From: an uncultured Collinsella sp.
GTDB lineage: Bacteria; Actinomycetota; Coriobacteriia; Coriobacteriales; Coriobacteriaceae
Assembly (NCBI GenBank): GCA_959596495.1
Contig: CAUFXK010000076.1
Coordinates: forward strand, 1 to 8,464
Direction of reading: 5' to 3'
Length of the DNA stretch: 8,464 nt
Shown here: in pieces, positions 1 to 5,790 of the stretch
Position numbering within the stretch: position 1 is the first letter of the stretch
Layout: each line of letters begins with the position of its first letter
Made by a program: the position numbers and the translations under genes
Notes under the pieces: generated by a model
The model's input: only the letters and a program-made list of their open reading frames with translations
Told to the model about the DNA's origin: nothing
Databases searched by the model: none

Positions 1-787
1 CGCCCTCGCCCTTGAGCTCGTACATGCCGGTCTCGGCGTTGTAGAACTCGGTCGAGGCCGGGTCCATGGCGTACATGAAGTCGACGCCGGGCTTAAAGCC
101 GGCCTTCTCGACGGCCTTGGTGATGTACTCGAACGGCTCGGCATTGGTCTTAAGGTTGGGGGCAAAGCCGCCCTCGTCGCCCACGCCGCCGCCCAGGCCG
201 GCCTCGTGCAGCACGCCCTTGAGGGTGTGGTAGACCTCGGCGCACCAACGCAGGCCCTCGGCAAAGCTCGGGGCGCCCACCGGCATGATCATGAACTCCT
301 GGAAGTCGACGTTGTTGTCGGCATGCACGCCGCCGTTGAGAATGTTCATCATAGGTGTGGGCAGCAGGTGGGCGTTGACGCCACCCAGGTACTGGTACAG
401 CGACAGGCCCGCCGACTCGGCAGCGGCGCGGGCAACGGCCAGCGACACGCCCAGGATGGCGTTGGCACCGAGCTTGGTCTTGTTGGGGGTACCGTCCGCA
501 GCAATCAGTGCGTCATCGACGGCGCGCTGGTCGAAGGCGTCGAGGCCCACGACGGCGTTAGCGCACTCGTTGTTGACGTGCTCGACGGCCTGCGAAACGC
601 CCTTGCCCAGGTAGCGGCCCTTGTCGCCATCGCGTAGCTCGCAGGCCTCAAAGGCGCCGGTCGAAGCACCCGAAGGCACCATTGCGCGGCCAAAGCTGCC
701 GTCCTCGAGCACGACCTCAACCTCGACAGTGGGATTGCCGCGGCTGTCGAGCACCTCGCGACCGTAGACGTCCAAAATATCACTCAT
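1..787 (-). CDS. eno: Enolase (phosphopyruvate hydratase), N-terminal 262 residues; runs off the window
   Basis: Enolase interconverts 2-phosphoglycerate and phosphoenolpyruvate in glycolysis and gluconeogenesis in the cytoplasm. The reading frame starts at ATG 787-785 (MSDILDVYGREVLDSRGNPT, a classic enolase N-terminus) behind a GAGGGAG Shine-Dalgarno site and stays open to the window edge, so about 60% of a normal ~430-residue enolase is present. Recognisable elements are the mobile active-site loop GASTG (residues 40-44, Ser42), NGGVHADNN (151-159, His155), QEFM with Glu164, GDEGGFAPN with the catalytic Glu205 (203-211), and the magnesium ligand Asp242 in MDPASTEFY. The catalytic lysines and the C-terminal barrel lie outside the window. 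A terminator-like hairpin after mazG and a separate promoter suggest it is transcribed independently of the upstream genes. Identification is secure; only the 3' end is missing. Confidence 0.97.
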   Translation of the reverse strand, partial: MSDILDVYGREVLDSRGNPTVEVEVVLEDGSFGRAMVPSGASTGAFEACELRDGDKGRYLGKGVSQAVEHVNNECANAVVGLDAFDQRAVDDALIAADGTPNKTKLGANAILGVSLAVARAAAESAGLSLYQYLGGVNAHLLPTPMMNILNGGVHADNNVDFQEFMIMPVGAPSFAEGLRWCAEVYHTLKGVLHEAGLGGGVGDEGGFAPNLKTNAEPFEYITKAVEKAGFKPGVDFMYAMDPASTEFYNAETGMYELKGEG

Positions 788-885
788 GCTGTCTCCCTCT
801 CACTTGGAAACGTAGTGGATGCAAGCGACTGGCCGACTGTGCACCGTCGGTGCGCCTCCGTAAGTTAGCCCGTCGCACTTTTTGC

Positions 886-915
886 ATTATGCCCTAAGTT
901 AGTCGAGGGATACAA
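886..915 (-). promoter_or_regulatory. Likely sigma-70-type promoter of eno
   Basis: On the minus strand a -35-like TTGTAT (915-910) is followed after 18 bp by a -10-like CATAAT (891-886). Transcription would start near base 879, giving a leader of about 90 nt before the eno ATG. The 8-bp motif CTAACTTA occurs in the spacer (902-895) and again just downstream of the expected start (868-861). A small GCACC/GGTGC hairpin (841-853) lies in the leader. The hexamers are good but not perfect, and no other promoter-like pair is evident in this gap. Confidence 0.5.
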
Positions 916-935
916 TTGTTCTTCGAATAATTTAG

Positions 936-970
936 CGGGAACGATGAGGCATGTCAGCCCGTCGTTCCCG
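936..970 (-). terminator. Terminator-like hairpin downstream of mazG
   Basis: A perfect 9-bp inverted repeat (CGGGAACGA at 936-944, TCGTTCCCG at 962-970) flanks a 17-nt loop that can add a short GGC/GCC pairing. It begins 5 bp after the mazG TAA. On the minus strand the hairpin is followed by CTAAATTATT, an A/T-rich but interrupted tail, so termination may be partial. Its position between mazG and the eno promoter fits the end of the larC2-yfcE-mazG transcript. Confidence 0.5.
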
Positions 971-975
971 CAGTC

Positions 976-1836
976 TTACTCCTCCGCCTTGGCGGCATCC
1001 CAGAGGTCGTTGAGGCCGTGAGTCGAAAGCTCGGCAAGATCCACGTGGACGTCGGCTGCCATCTGCTCCATCGCGGCCCAGCGGCGGCGGAACTTTGCCG
1101 TACTGGCGCGCAGGGCACTCTCGGCGTCAATCCCCTCCTTGCGCGCAACGTTGACCAGGGCAAAGAGCAGGTCTCCAAACTCCATCTCGCGCTCGGGCGA
1201 GCCGGGAGCCTCGGCCTCAAACTCGGCACGCTCCTCGGCAACCTCGTCCCACACGTCCTGGACCGTCTCCCACTCAAAGCCCACGGCCGCTGCTTTGCGC
1301 GACACCTTCTGCGCCTGCATCAATGCCGGCAGATGCGTGGGCACGCCGTCGAGCAGGCCCTCGGGTACCGCCTCGCCTGCTGCCACGGCCTTGTCCTTGG
1401 CAGCCTTCTCGGCAAGCTTAACCTCGTCCCAGATCTTGAGCACCTCGTCGGAGTTCTCGGCATCCACATCGCCAAACACGTGCGGATGACGGCGAATGAG
1501 TTTGGCGTCGATATCGCGTGCCACGTCGGCCAGCGTAAACTCACCGGCGTCGGCCGCAATCTGCGCATGCAGCACGACCTGCATGAGCACATCGCCCAGC
1601 TCCTCACGCAGGTGTGCTGCGTCGTCGGCCTCAATGCAGTCGAGCGCCTCGTAGGCCTCCTCGATCATGTTCTTGCCGATGCTCTGATGCGTCTGCTCGC
1701 GGTCCCACGGACAGCCGTCGGGCTGGCGTAGGCGCCAGATGGTCTGCACCAGATGCTGCAGCTCGGCCGACGCATCTACCAGCGTCGACAGGTCGCGCGA
1801 ACCCTCGGCATTTTGCTGAGCCATATGCTCGGCCAT
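976..1836 (-). CDS. mazG: Nucleoside triphosphate pyrophosphohydrolase MazG
   Basis: MazG hydrolyses (d)NTPs to NMP and pyrophosphate; it cleans the nucleotide pool and in some bacteria affects ppGpp levels. The 286-residue protein has two MazG domains, as in E. coli MazG (about 263 residues). The first has the signature near residues 30-120: CPWDREQTH (42-50), then the metal-binding E59-E60-x2-E63 and E79-x2-D82 (EELGD). The second, degenerate-looking repeat is around 185-255, with WDEVAEERAEFEAE and E219-x2-D222 (FGDLLFALVN). ATG 1836-1834 is chosen because GGAGGAGGAG lies 5 nt upstream inside the end of the preceding gene; an in-frame ATG four codons on is less well placed. Only 2 bp separate it from the yfcE-like stop, so the two are probably co-translated. 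The somewhat longer N-terminus and the Ala/Glu-rich linker (140-160) are unremarkable. Confidence 0.96.
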   Translation of the reverse strand: MAEHMAQQNAEGSRDLSTLVDASAELQHLVQTIWRLRQPDGCPWDREQTHQSIGKNMIEEAYEALDCIEADDAAHLREELGDVLMQVVLHAQIAADAGEFTLADVARDIDAKLIRRHPHVFGDVDAENSDEVLKIWDEVKLAEKAAKDKAVAAGEAVPEGLLDGVPTHLPALMQAQKVSRKAAAVGFEWETVQDVWDEVAEERAEFEAEAPGSPEREMEFGDLLFALVNVARKEGIDAESALRASTAKFRRRWAAMEQMAADVHVDLAELSTHGLNDLWDAAKAEE

Positions 1837-1838
1837 GG

Positions 1839-2387
1839 TTACTCCTCCTCCAGGATCACGTGGCGGAACGCACCGCCCTCATAGATACCGTAGCTGTGCG
1901 TACCGTCCTTGGGAATGCTCACGCTGCCGGGATTGAACAGCCACAGGCCCGGGTGCGCCTCGCTTGCCTCGTTAACCTTGATATGCGTGTGACCGTAGAC
2001 GAGCGCGGCGCCCTCGGGCAGCGCAGGCGCGTGGTCGACGCTGTTGTGCATGCCGGCGCCAAAGACATGGCCATGCGTCAGGAACAGCTCGCGGCCGGCC
2101 TCGTCGAACAGCGTGGCGTAGTCTGCCATGACGGGAAAGTCGAGCACCATCTGGTCGACCTCGGCGTCACAGTTGCCGCGCACCGCGATGATGCGGTCGG
2201 CCAGGGCGTTGAGCAGCGGAATCACGCGCTTGGGGGCGTAATCGCGCGGCAGGTCGTTACGCGGGCCGTGGTAGAGCAGGTCGCCCAGCAGCACGATGCG
2301 GTCGGGCTGCTCGGACTCGATGGCGTCGCACAGGCGCTCGGCCCAATATGCCGAGCCGTGGATGTCGGAGGCGATGAAACATTTCAT
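1839..2387 (-). CDS. yfcE: YfcE-family metallophosphodiesterase
   Basis: This is a calcineurin-like metallophosphoesterase of the YfcE/MJ0936 type, a dinuclear-metal phosphodiesterase active on small phosphodiesters in vitro; the physiological substrate in this family is not settled. All metal-ligand motifs are present in order: D8-x-H10 (SDIHGS), G35-D36 (GDLLYHGPRN), G71-N72-C-D (GNCD), H105-x-H107 (THGH) and G132-H133-x-H135 (GHTH), followed by the family motif NPGSVSIPK (152-160). The length (182 residues) equals that of E. coli YfcE (184). ATG 2387-2385 follows AAAGGA with a 6-nt spacer. It sits 57 nt downstream of the LarC2-like gene and 2 bp upstream of mazG, in a probable three-gene minus-strand transcript. 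Family assignment is firm; the symbol reflects the family and not a proven orthologous role. Confidence 0.92.
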   Translation of the reverse strand: MKCFIASDIHGSAYWAERLCDAIESEQPDRIVLLGDLLYHGPRNDLPRDYAPKRVIPLLNALADRIIAVRGNCDAEVDQMVLDFPVMADYATLFDEAGRELFLTHGHVFGAGMHNSVDHAPALPEGAALVYGHTHIKVNEASEAHPGLWLFNPGSVSIPKDGTHSYGIYEGGAFRHVILEEE

Positions 2388-2444
2388 GGGAAGTCCTTTC
2401 GGGATGGGGCAAATAGGGTTGGCGTGGCGCGTCGCTCGCCCGTG

Positions 2445-2969
2445 CTACTCAAATTGCAGTACCGCGCTCTGAGCTGCCTGCATCACGCGCTGGAGCGGCA
2501 CGCTGTGCTCGCGGGCAAGGCGGGCGCAGTCCTCGTACTCGGGTGCGGCGCGCTCGCTGCCATCGGGCAGGGTTGCCACCTTAACGGACACCTCGCCCCA
2601 AGGCGTTGCGACCTGCTCAAAGCGGCGCGGCAGGCAAACGCGCTCCATGACCTGGCGCCGGATGCCATTAGTCGTGGTTTCCAAAAAGATGATCGTCTGC
2701 AGATGGTCAATGTCCTCGCGGGAGCAGATCACCTGCAGCTGCCAGCCGGGGCGGCCTTTCTTGCAGTTGAGGGGCAGCCAGTGCACCTCGCGCGCTCCCG
2801 CCTCGCGCAGGCGATCGGCGGCGTAGGCGAGCACCTCGGGCGACGCATCGTCGATGTCGCATTCCAGCTTGACGATGGTTCCGGGCGCATCGATCTCGCG
2901 GGACAGCGGGAATTTGCTATCGCATTGCATACAGTCCGGGTCCTTTCCGCACGGGCTCGTTTTGTTCAT
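2445..2969 (-). CDS. larC: Stand-alone LarC2-like (nickel-pincer cofactor nickel insertion, DUF111 C-terminal) protein
   Basis: The protein matches the C-terminal half (LarC2) of LarC, the CTP-dependent nickel insertase that completes the nickel-pincer cofactor of lactate racemase and related enzymes. Landmarks with the 174-residue start are ECDIDDASPEVLAY (36-49), CKKGRPG (69-75), FLETTTNGIRR (95-105), PWGEVSVKVA (123-132) and APEYEDCARLA (142-152). The N-terminal LarC1 half is absent: upstream is a divergent spacer, and full LarC is about 400 residues. Two starts compete. ATG 2969-2967 adds a segment with C7-x5-C13-x2-C16 but has no clear ribosome site. ATG 2930-2928 (161 residues) has AAAGGA 10 nt upstream and removes C7 and C13, leaving only the third Cys. 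The frame stays open further upstream only through non-LarC sequence. No larA, larB or larE is visible here, so the partner and true substrate are unknown. Confidence 0.85.
   Translation of the reverse strand: MNKTSPCGKDPDCMQCDSKFPLSREIDAPGTIVKLECDIDDASPEVLAYAADRLREAGAREVHWLPLNCKKGRPGWQLQVICSREDIDHLQTIIFLETTTNGIRRQVMERVCLPRRFEQVATPWGEVSVKVATLPDGSERAAPEYEDCARLAREHSVPLQRVMQAAQSAVLQFE
2941..2946 (-). promoter_or_regulatory. Possible ribosome binding site for an internal start of the LarC2-like gene
   Basis: AAAGGA on the minus strand lies 10 nt before the ATG at 2930-2928. It is the only purine-rich Shine-Dalgarno-like site near either candidate start, so it supports the shorter 161-residue product. 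The same bases would encode Gly-Lys-Asp if translation begins at ATG 2969-2967. Confidence 0.35.
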
Positions 2970-3036
2970 CCAAACGCTAGCACATCGGACGTGGCGCAGA
3001 CGTGACTTTCGTCCATCGCCGCCCTCGCCCCTATCC

Positions 3037-3101
3037 AAACGTGTACGTCAGCCTCCAAACATGCCATTTTTTGTCGGTTTCGGAGGCTGACGTACACGTT
3101 T
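3037..3101. repeat. Long perfect inverted repeat in the divergent larC2/PHP spacer
   Basis: Arms 3037-3056 and 3082-3101 are 20-bp perfect reverse complements (core GTGTACGTCAGCCTCC on the plus strand). They extend inward by a further 4 bp (AAAC 3057-3060 with GTTT 3077-3080) across a single bulged C at 3081, leaving a loop of about 16 nt containing a run of six T. It is not placed after any gene, since both flanking genes point away, so it is not a terminator of a gene seen here. It may be a mobile palindromic repeat or a regulatory/cruciform structure between two divergent promoters; the sequence alone does not decide. Confidence 0.85.
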
Positions 3102-3229
3102 TGAGAGCAAGCGAGACCGCACCGCGCGCCGCGCAGCCTTTCCAATCGATTTCGACCCCCGACGTGCCCGGCGTTTTGAGAGTTGCGCCATTACAATGGA
3201 GCGGATTCGCCAAATGCAAAGGAGTCGCC

Positions 3230-4141
3230 ATGCCCGCATGCCCGCTGGTCGATTGCCACACCCATACTTCGTTTTCGGACGGCCATGCCTCGTTTGAGGA
3301 AAACGTTCGCGCTGCCGCGGCCGCTGGCTGTCGGGTCATGGTCTCGACCGACCACCTCACCTTGCCCGCCAGCATGGATGCCAACTGCGAGGTGCAGGTT
3401 GTCGAGGGCGACTTGCCGGCGCACCGTCTGGCTTTTGAGGACGCCCGCAAGCTTGCCGCGCAAATCGCACCCGAGCTCGAGCTTATCTATGGCTTTGAAT
3501 GCGATTGGTACCAAGGTTGCGAGCCTTTGGTTGAGAGCTGGTCCCAGGGCGCCATCGTACGCCTGGGTAGCGTGCATTGGATTGGCAACCCAGGCGATAT
3601 TGCGGCAGGCGCCGCAGGCACGGCGGGGACAGAGGACGTCGCTCGCCCCGACACGCCCGATTCGCTCTGCGGCTGGATTGATGACGCCACCAACCTGCAC
3701 GTTTGGGAAAACTTAGGCGTGCGCGGCGTATGGGAGCGCTATGTCGACGACTGGTGCCGCGCCTGCGAGAGCTCGCTCAACTTTGACGTGATGGCCCATC
3801 CCGACCTAGTCATGCGTTTTTCGAAAGAGGGCTTTGCGCCCGACTTTGACCCCATGCCCTTTTGGGAGCAGATGGCCGAATGCGCGCACGATACGGGCCG
3901 CCGCGTTGAGGTTTCGACCGCCGCGCCGCGTAAGGGCCTCGACGACTACTATCCCGCGACCAAGCTGTTGCGTTGCTTCGCCCACGCCGAGGTGCCGATT
4001 ACTTTTGGCTCGGACGCACACCGTGCCTGCGACATCTGCTGGAACATCCGCGAGGCTCAGGCCCACGCCTACGACTGCGGCTACCGAACCTTCGATATCC
4101 CCCACGCCACCGGCGAATGGGAACCCACGCCCCTCGTCTAA
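3230..4141 (+). CDS. PHP-family histidinol-phosphatase (HisJ/HisK type)
   Basis: Predicted to dephosphorylate L-histidinol phosphate to L-histidinol, the step before HisD. The 303-residue protein carries the full PHP-domain metal set: H10-x-H12 with D17 (DCHTHTSFSDGH), D41-H42 (STDHL), E90 (GFECDW), H116 (SVHWI), H190 (MAHPDL), E227 (VEVSTAAPRKG) and D262-x-H264 (GSDAHR). The order and spacing fit the trinuclear-metal HolPases rather than DNA polymerase PHP domains. ATG 3230 follows AAAGGAG at a 5-nt spacing; the frame is open upstream but only through spacer DNA. A -10-like TACAAT lies at 3192-3197 without a good -35. It is slightly longer than usual (about 260-280) because of a Gly/Ala-rich insertion around residues 121-146. 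It converges on hisE with 27 bp between stops, and the neighbouring HisB lacks a phosphatase domain, which supports the role. Confidence 0.88.
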   Translation: MPACPLVDCHTHTSFSDGHASFEENVRAAAAAGCRVMVSTDHLTLPASMDANCEVQVVEGDLPAHRLAFEDARKLAAQIAPELELIYGFECDWYQGCEPLVESWSQGAIVRLGSVHWIGNPGDIAAGAAGTAGTEDVARPDTPDSLCGWIDDATNLHVWENLGVRGVWERYVDDWCRACESSLNFDVMAHPDLVMRFSKEGFAPDFDPMPFWEQMAECAHDTGRRVEVSTAAPRKGLDDYYPATKLLRCFAHAEVPITFGSDAHRACDICWNIREAQAHAYDCGYRTFDIPHATGEWEPTPLV

Positions 4142-4168
4142 CTAGTCACTGGGGACGTTCTTAAACAA
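4142..4168. other. Short convergent gap between the PHP gene and hisE
   Basis: This 27-bp stretch between two convergent stop codons contains CTGGGGACGTTC but no hairpin with a T run for either strand. Transcripts from the two sides probably overlap or rely on factor-dependent termination. Confidence 0.4.
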
Positions 4169-4486
4169 CTATTGACGGCGGGCGTTGAGTTCGCCGGCCA
4201 GCTCATCGAGGGTGATGCCGTAGCGCTCGAGCGTCACGATCAGGTGGTAGATCAGGTCGCCGGCCTCGTAGCGGATGTGATCGTGGTCGTTATCCTTGCA
4301 GGCCATGATCACCTCGCTCGCCTCCTCGGCAAGCTTCTTGAGCAGCTCGTCCTCGACATCGGTCAGCAGGCGAGCGGTATAGCTCTCCTGCGGCGATGCG
4401 TCGCGACGGCCGTGAATCACCTCGGCGAGCCCCGTCAGCGTCTCACCGATATTTCCATCCTGAACGTTTGCGGTGCGCACACCCAT
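4169..4486 (-). CDS. hisE: Phosphoribosyl-ATP pyrophosphatase HisE
   Basis: HisE removes pyrophosphate from phosphoribosyl-ATP to give phosphoribosyl-AMP, the second step of histidine synthesis. The 105-residue alpha-helical protein belongs to the MazG-like fold: the metal motif appears as KLAEEASEVIMACKD (51-65, EExxE) followed by YEAGDLIYHLIVTLERYG (73-90, ExxD). ATG 4486-4484 follows AAAGGA with a 7-nt spacer. It is the last gene of the operon, 46 nt after hisI, and is separate from HisI, unlike the HisIE fusion of enterobacteria. It ends with TAG 27 bp from the stop of the convergent phosphatase gene, and no intrinsic terminator hairpin is visible in that gap. Confidence 0.95.
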   Translation of the reverse strand: MGVRTANVQDGNIGETLTGLAEVIHGRRDASPQESYTARLLTDVEDELLKKLAEEASEVIMACKDNDHDHIRYEAGDLIYHLIVTLERYGITLDELAGELNARRQ

Positions 4487-4532
4487 AGTTCAATCCTTTC
4501 TGGTTGGCCAAGCGCCTAGTCGAGCGCCCGTC

Positions 4533-4862
4533 CTACGCGAGTTTCTTAAAGAAGCAGGTACGGTTGCCGGTGTGGCAGGCCGGACCCGGCGAGTCAACCT
4601 TGACCAGCAGCGTATCGCTATCGCAGTCGGCCCAGAGCTCCTTGACCGCTTGCATATTGCCGCTCGTCGCGCCCTTGTTCCAGAGCTCCTGGCGGCTACG
4701 GCTCCAAAACCACGTGGTGCCGGTCTTGAGCGTCAACCCCACCGACTCCTCGTTCATCCAGGCAACCATAAGCACCTCGCCGGTGTCATACTGCTGAACA
4801 ACACAAGGAATCAGCCCCTTGGCGTCGTATGTAAGCTTTGAAGGATCGGTTATCTCTTCCAT
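4533..4862 (-). CDS. hisI: Phosphoribosyl-AMP cyclohydrolase HisI
   Basis: HisI opens the adenine ring of phosphoribosyl-AMP to give ProFAR, the third step of the pathway. The 109-residue protein has the family signatures WNKGATSGN (61-69), the magnesium site D79-C80-D81-S-D83 (DCDSDTLLV), and the zinc cysteines C80, C96 and C103 in ACHTGNRTCFF (95-105). ATG 4862-4860 gives the usual family length; upstream bases GGGAAGAGAA are a weak Shine-Dalgarno site. The frame stays open 23 codons further to a TTG, but that extension runs into a palindromic spacer element and lacks family sequence. It is 142 nt downstream of hisF, an unusually wide gap for this otherwise tight operon, and that gap holds the 4898-4998 palindrome. 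Confidence 0.95.
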   Translation of the reverse strand: MEEITDPSKLTYDAKGLIPCVVQQYDTGEVLMVAWMNEESVGLTLKTGTTWFWSRSRQELWNKGATSGNMQAVKELWADCDSDTLLVKVDSPGPACHTGNRTCFFKKLA

Positions 4863-4897
4863 TTCTCTTCCCAAATTCAAACTTCGCAGGTCGGCGA

Positions 4898-4998
4898 GGG
4901 TTGTCCAGGTGCCCGAGATTACGAGCGACAAGCCCGACGACGCGTACTTAAGTACGCGAGGAGGGTTGGAGCCGAAAGGTCGGGTGCCTGGGCAAGCC
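4898..4998. repeat. About 100-bp imperfect palindrome with an 18-bp perfect core between hisF and hisI
   Basis: The centre is a perfect 18-bp palindrome, CGCGTACTTAAGTACGCG (4941-4958). The outer arms 4898-4916 and 4980-4998 are reverse complements at 15 of 19 positions, and the intervening parts align with small indels, so the whole element can fold into one long hairpin. Three of the four outer mismatches would be G-U wobbles in a plus-strand RNA but C-A mismatches in the his mRNA. It is not followed by a T run on the minus strand. It could be a decayed mobile palindrome or an RNA-processing site; no protein is encoded in it. Confidence 0.75.
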
Positions 4999-5004
4999 GC
5001 AGCA

Positions 5005-5787
5005 TTAGAAGTCCAGCCTCACAGGAATGCCTTGGCTGGCCATATACTCTTTGACTTCGCGAATGCTGAAGGTTCCAAAGTGAAAGACGCTCGCCGCCAG
5101 CACGGCATCGGCCTCGCCCTCGATCACGCCCTCGGCAAAATGCTCGAGCGTGCCCACGCCGCCGCTCGCGATGACGGGGGTTGGCACCGCGCGCGCCACG
5201 GCACGGGTGAGTGCCAGGTCAAAGCCGGCCTTGGTGCCGTCGCGATCCATGCTGGTCAGCAGGATCTCGCCGGCGCCGCGACGAGCCGCTTCCTCGGCCC
5301 ACGCCACCGCGTCGATACCCGTGGCGTTGCGGCCTCCTGCGGTAAAGACCTCCCACTTATCGGCGCCCGGCTCCCCGGGCAGCCCCACGCGCTTGGCATC
5401 GATCGCCACGACCACGGCCTGGCTGCCAAACGCCGCGGCAGCTTGGCTGATCAGCGATGGGTCGCGCACTGCGGCAGAGTTGAGCGATACCTTGTCGGCA
5501 CCGACAGCCACCATGGTCCGCATGCCCGCCAGGTCGCGAAAGCCGCCGCCCACGGTGTAGGGAATGGCCAGCTCCTCGGCCGCGTGCGCCGCCATCTCGA
5601 TGGTCGTCGCACGGTTGTCGCTCGTCGCGGTAATGTCCAAAAATACGACCTCGTCCGCACCCTCGCGGTCGTAGGCGCGCGCCAGCTCCACCGGATCGCC
5701 CGCGTCGCGCAAGCTCACAAAGTTGACGCCCTTGACCACGCGGCCGTCCTTGACGTCCAGACAGGGAATCACGCGCTTGGTAAGCAT
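5005..5787 (-). CDS. hisF: Imidazole glycerol phosphate synthase cyclase subunit HisF
   Basis: HisF is the (beta/alpha)8-barrel cyclase subunit of the HisF-HisH complex; it uses ammonia delivered by HisH to convert PRFAR to imidazole glycerol phosphate plus AICAR. The 260-residue protein begins MLTKRVIPCLDVKDGRVVKG and carries the catalytic pair D11 and D130 (VVAIDAKR). Phosphate-binding strands are visible at TVGGGFRD (78-85), LLTSMDRDGT (176-185), ASGGVG (207-212) and AASVFHFG (231-238). ATG 5787-5785 follows GGGAGGAG, and only 3 nt separate it from the hisA stop, implying coupled translation. Length is normal for the family. It pairs functionally with hisH, two genes upstream. Confidence 0.97.
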   Translation of the reverse strand: MLTKRVIPCLDVKDGRVVKGVNFVSLRDAGDPVELARAYDREGADEVVFLDITATSDNRATTIEMAAHAAEELAIPYTVGGGFRDLAGMRTMVAVGADKVSLNSAAVRDPSLISQAAAAFGSQAVVVAIDAKRVGLPGEPGADKWEVFTAGGRNATGIDAVAWAEEAARRGAGEILLTSMDRDGTKAGFDLALTRAVARAVPTPVIASGGVGTLEHFAEGVIEGEADAVLAASVFHFGTFSIREVKEYMASQGIPVRLDF

Positions 5788-5790
5788 GGG

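Noticed and set aside
1018..1731. Plus-strand open frame of 237 codons
   Set aside because: Complete antisense overlap with mazG and no plausible Shine-Dalgarno-supported start.
2388..2444. Terminator between the LarC2-like gene and yfcE
   Set aside because: Only a 4-bp GGCG/CGCC pairing without a T tract; the genes are probably co-transcribed.
1614..3005. Long plus-strand open frame (463 codons)
   Set aside because: Antisense to mazG, the YfcE-like gene and the LarC2-like gene, all of which carry conserved motifs. The translation has no recognisable domain.
3002..3229. N-terminal extension of the PHP phosphatase by 76 codons
   Set aside because: The region contains the inverted repeat and a -10-like box. 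The ATG at 3230 has an excellent AAAGGAG site, and the PHP motif begins right after it.
4142..4168. Intrinsic terminator between the convergent genes
   Set aside because: No stem with adjacent T run can be drawn on either strand; only the short palindrome ACTAGT is present.
4863..4931. TTG start giving a 23-residue longer HisI
   Set aside because: The added residues are encoded by the palindromic spacer element; ATG 4862 gives the normal HisI length.
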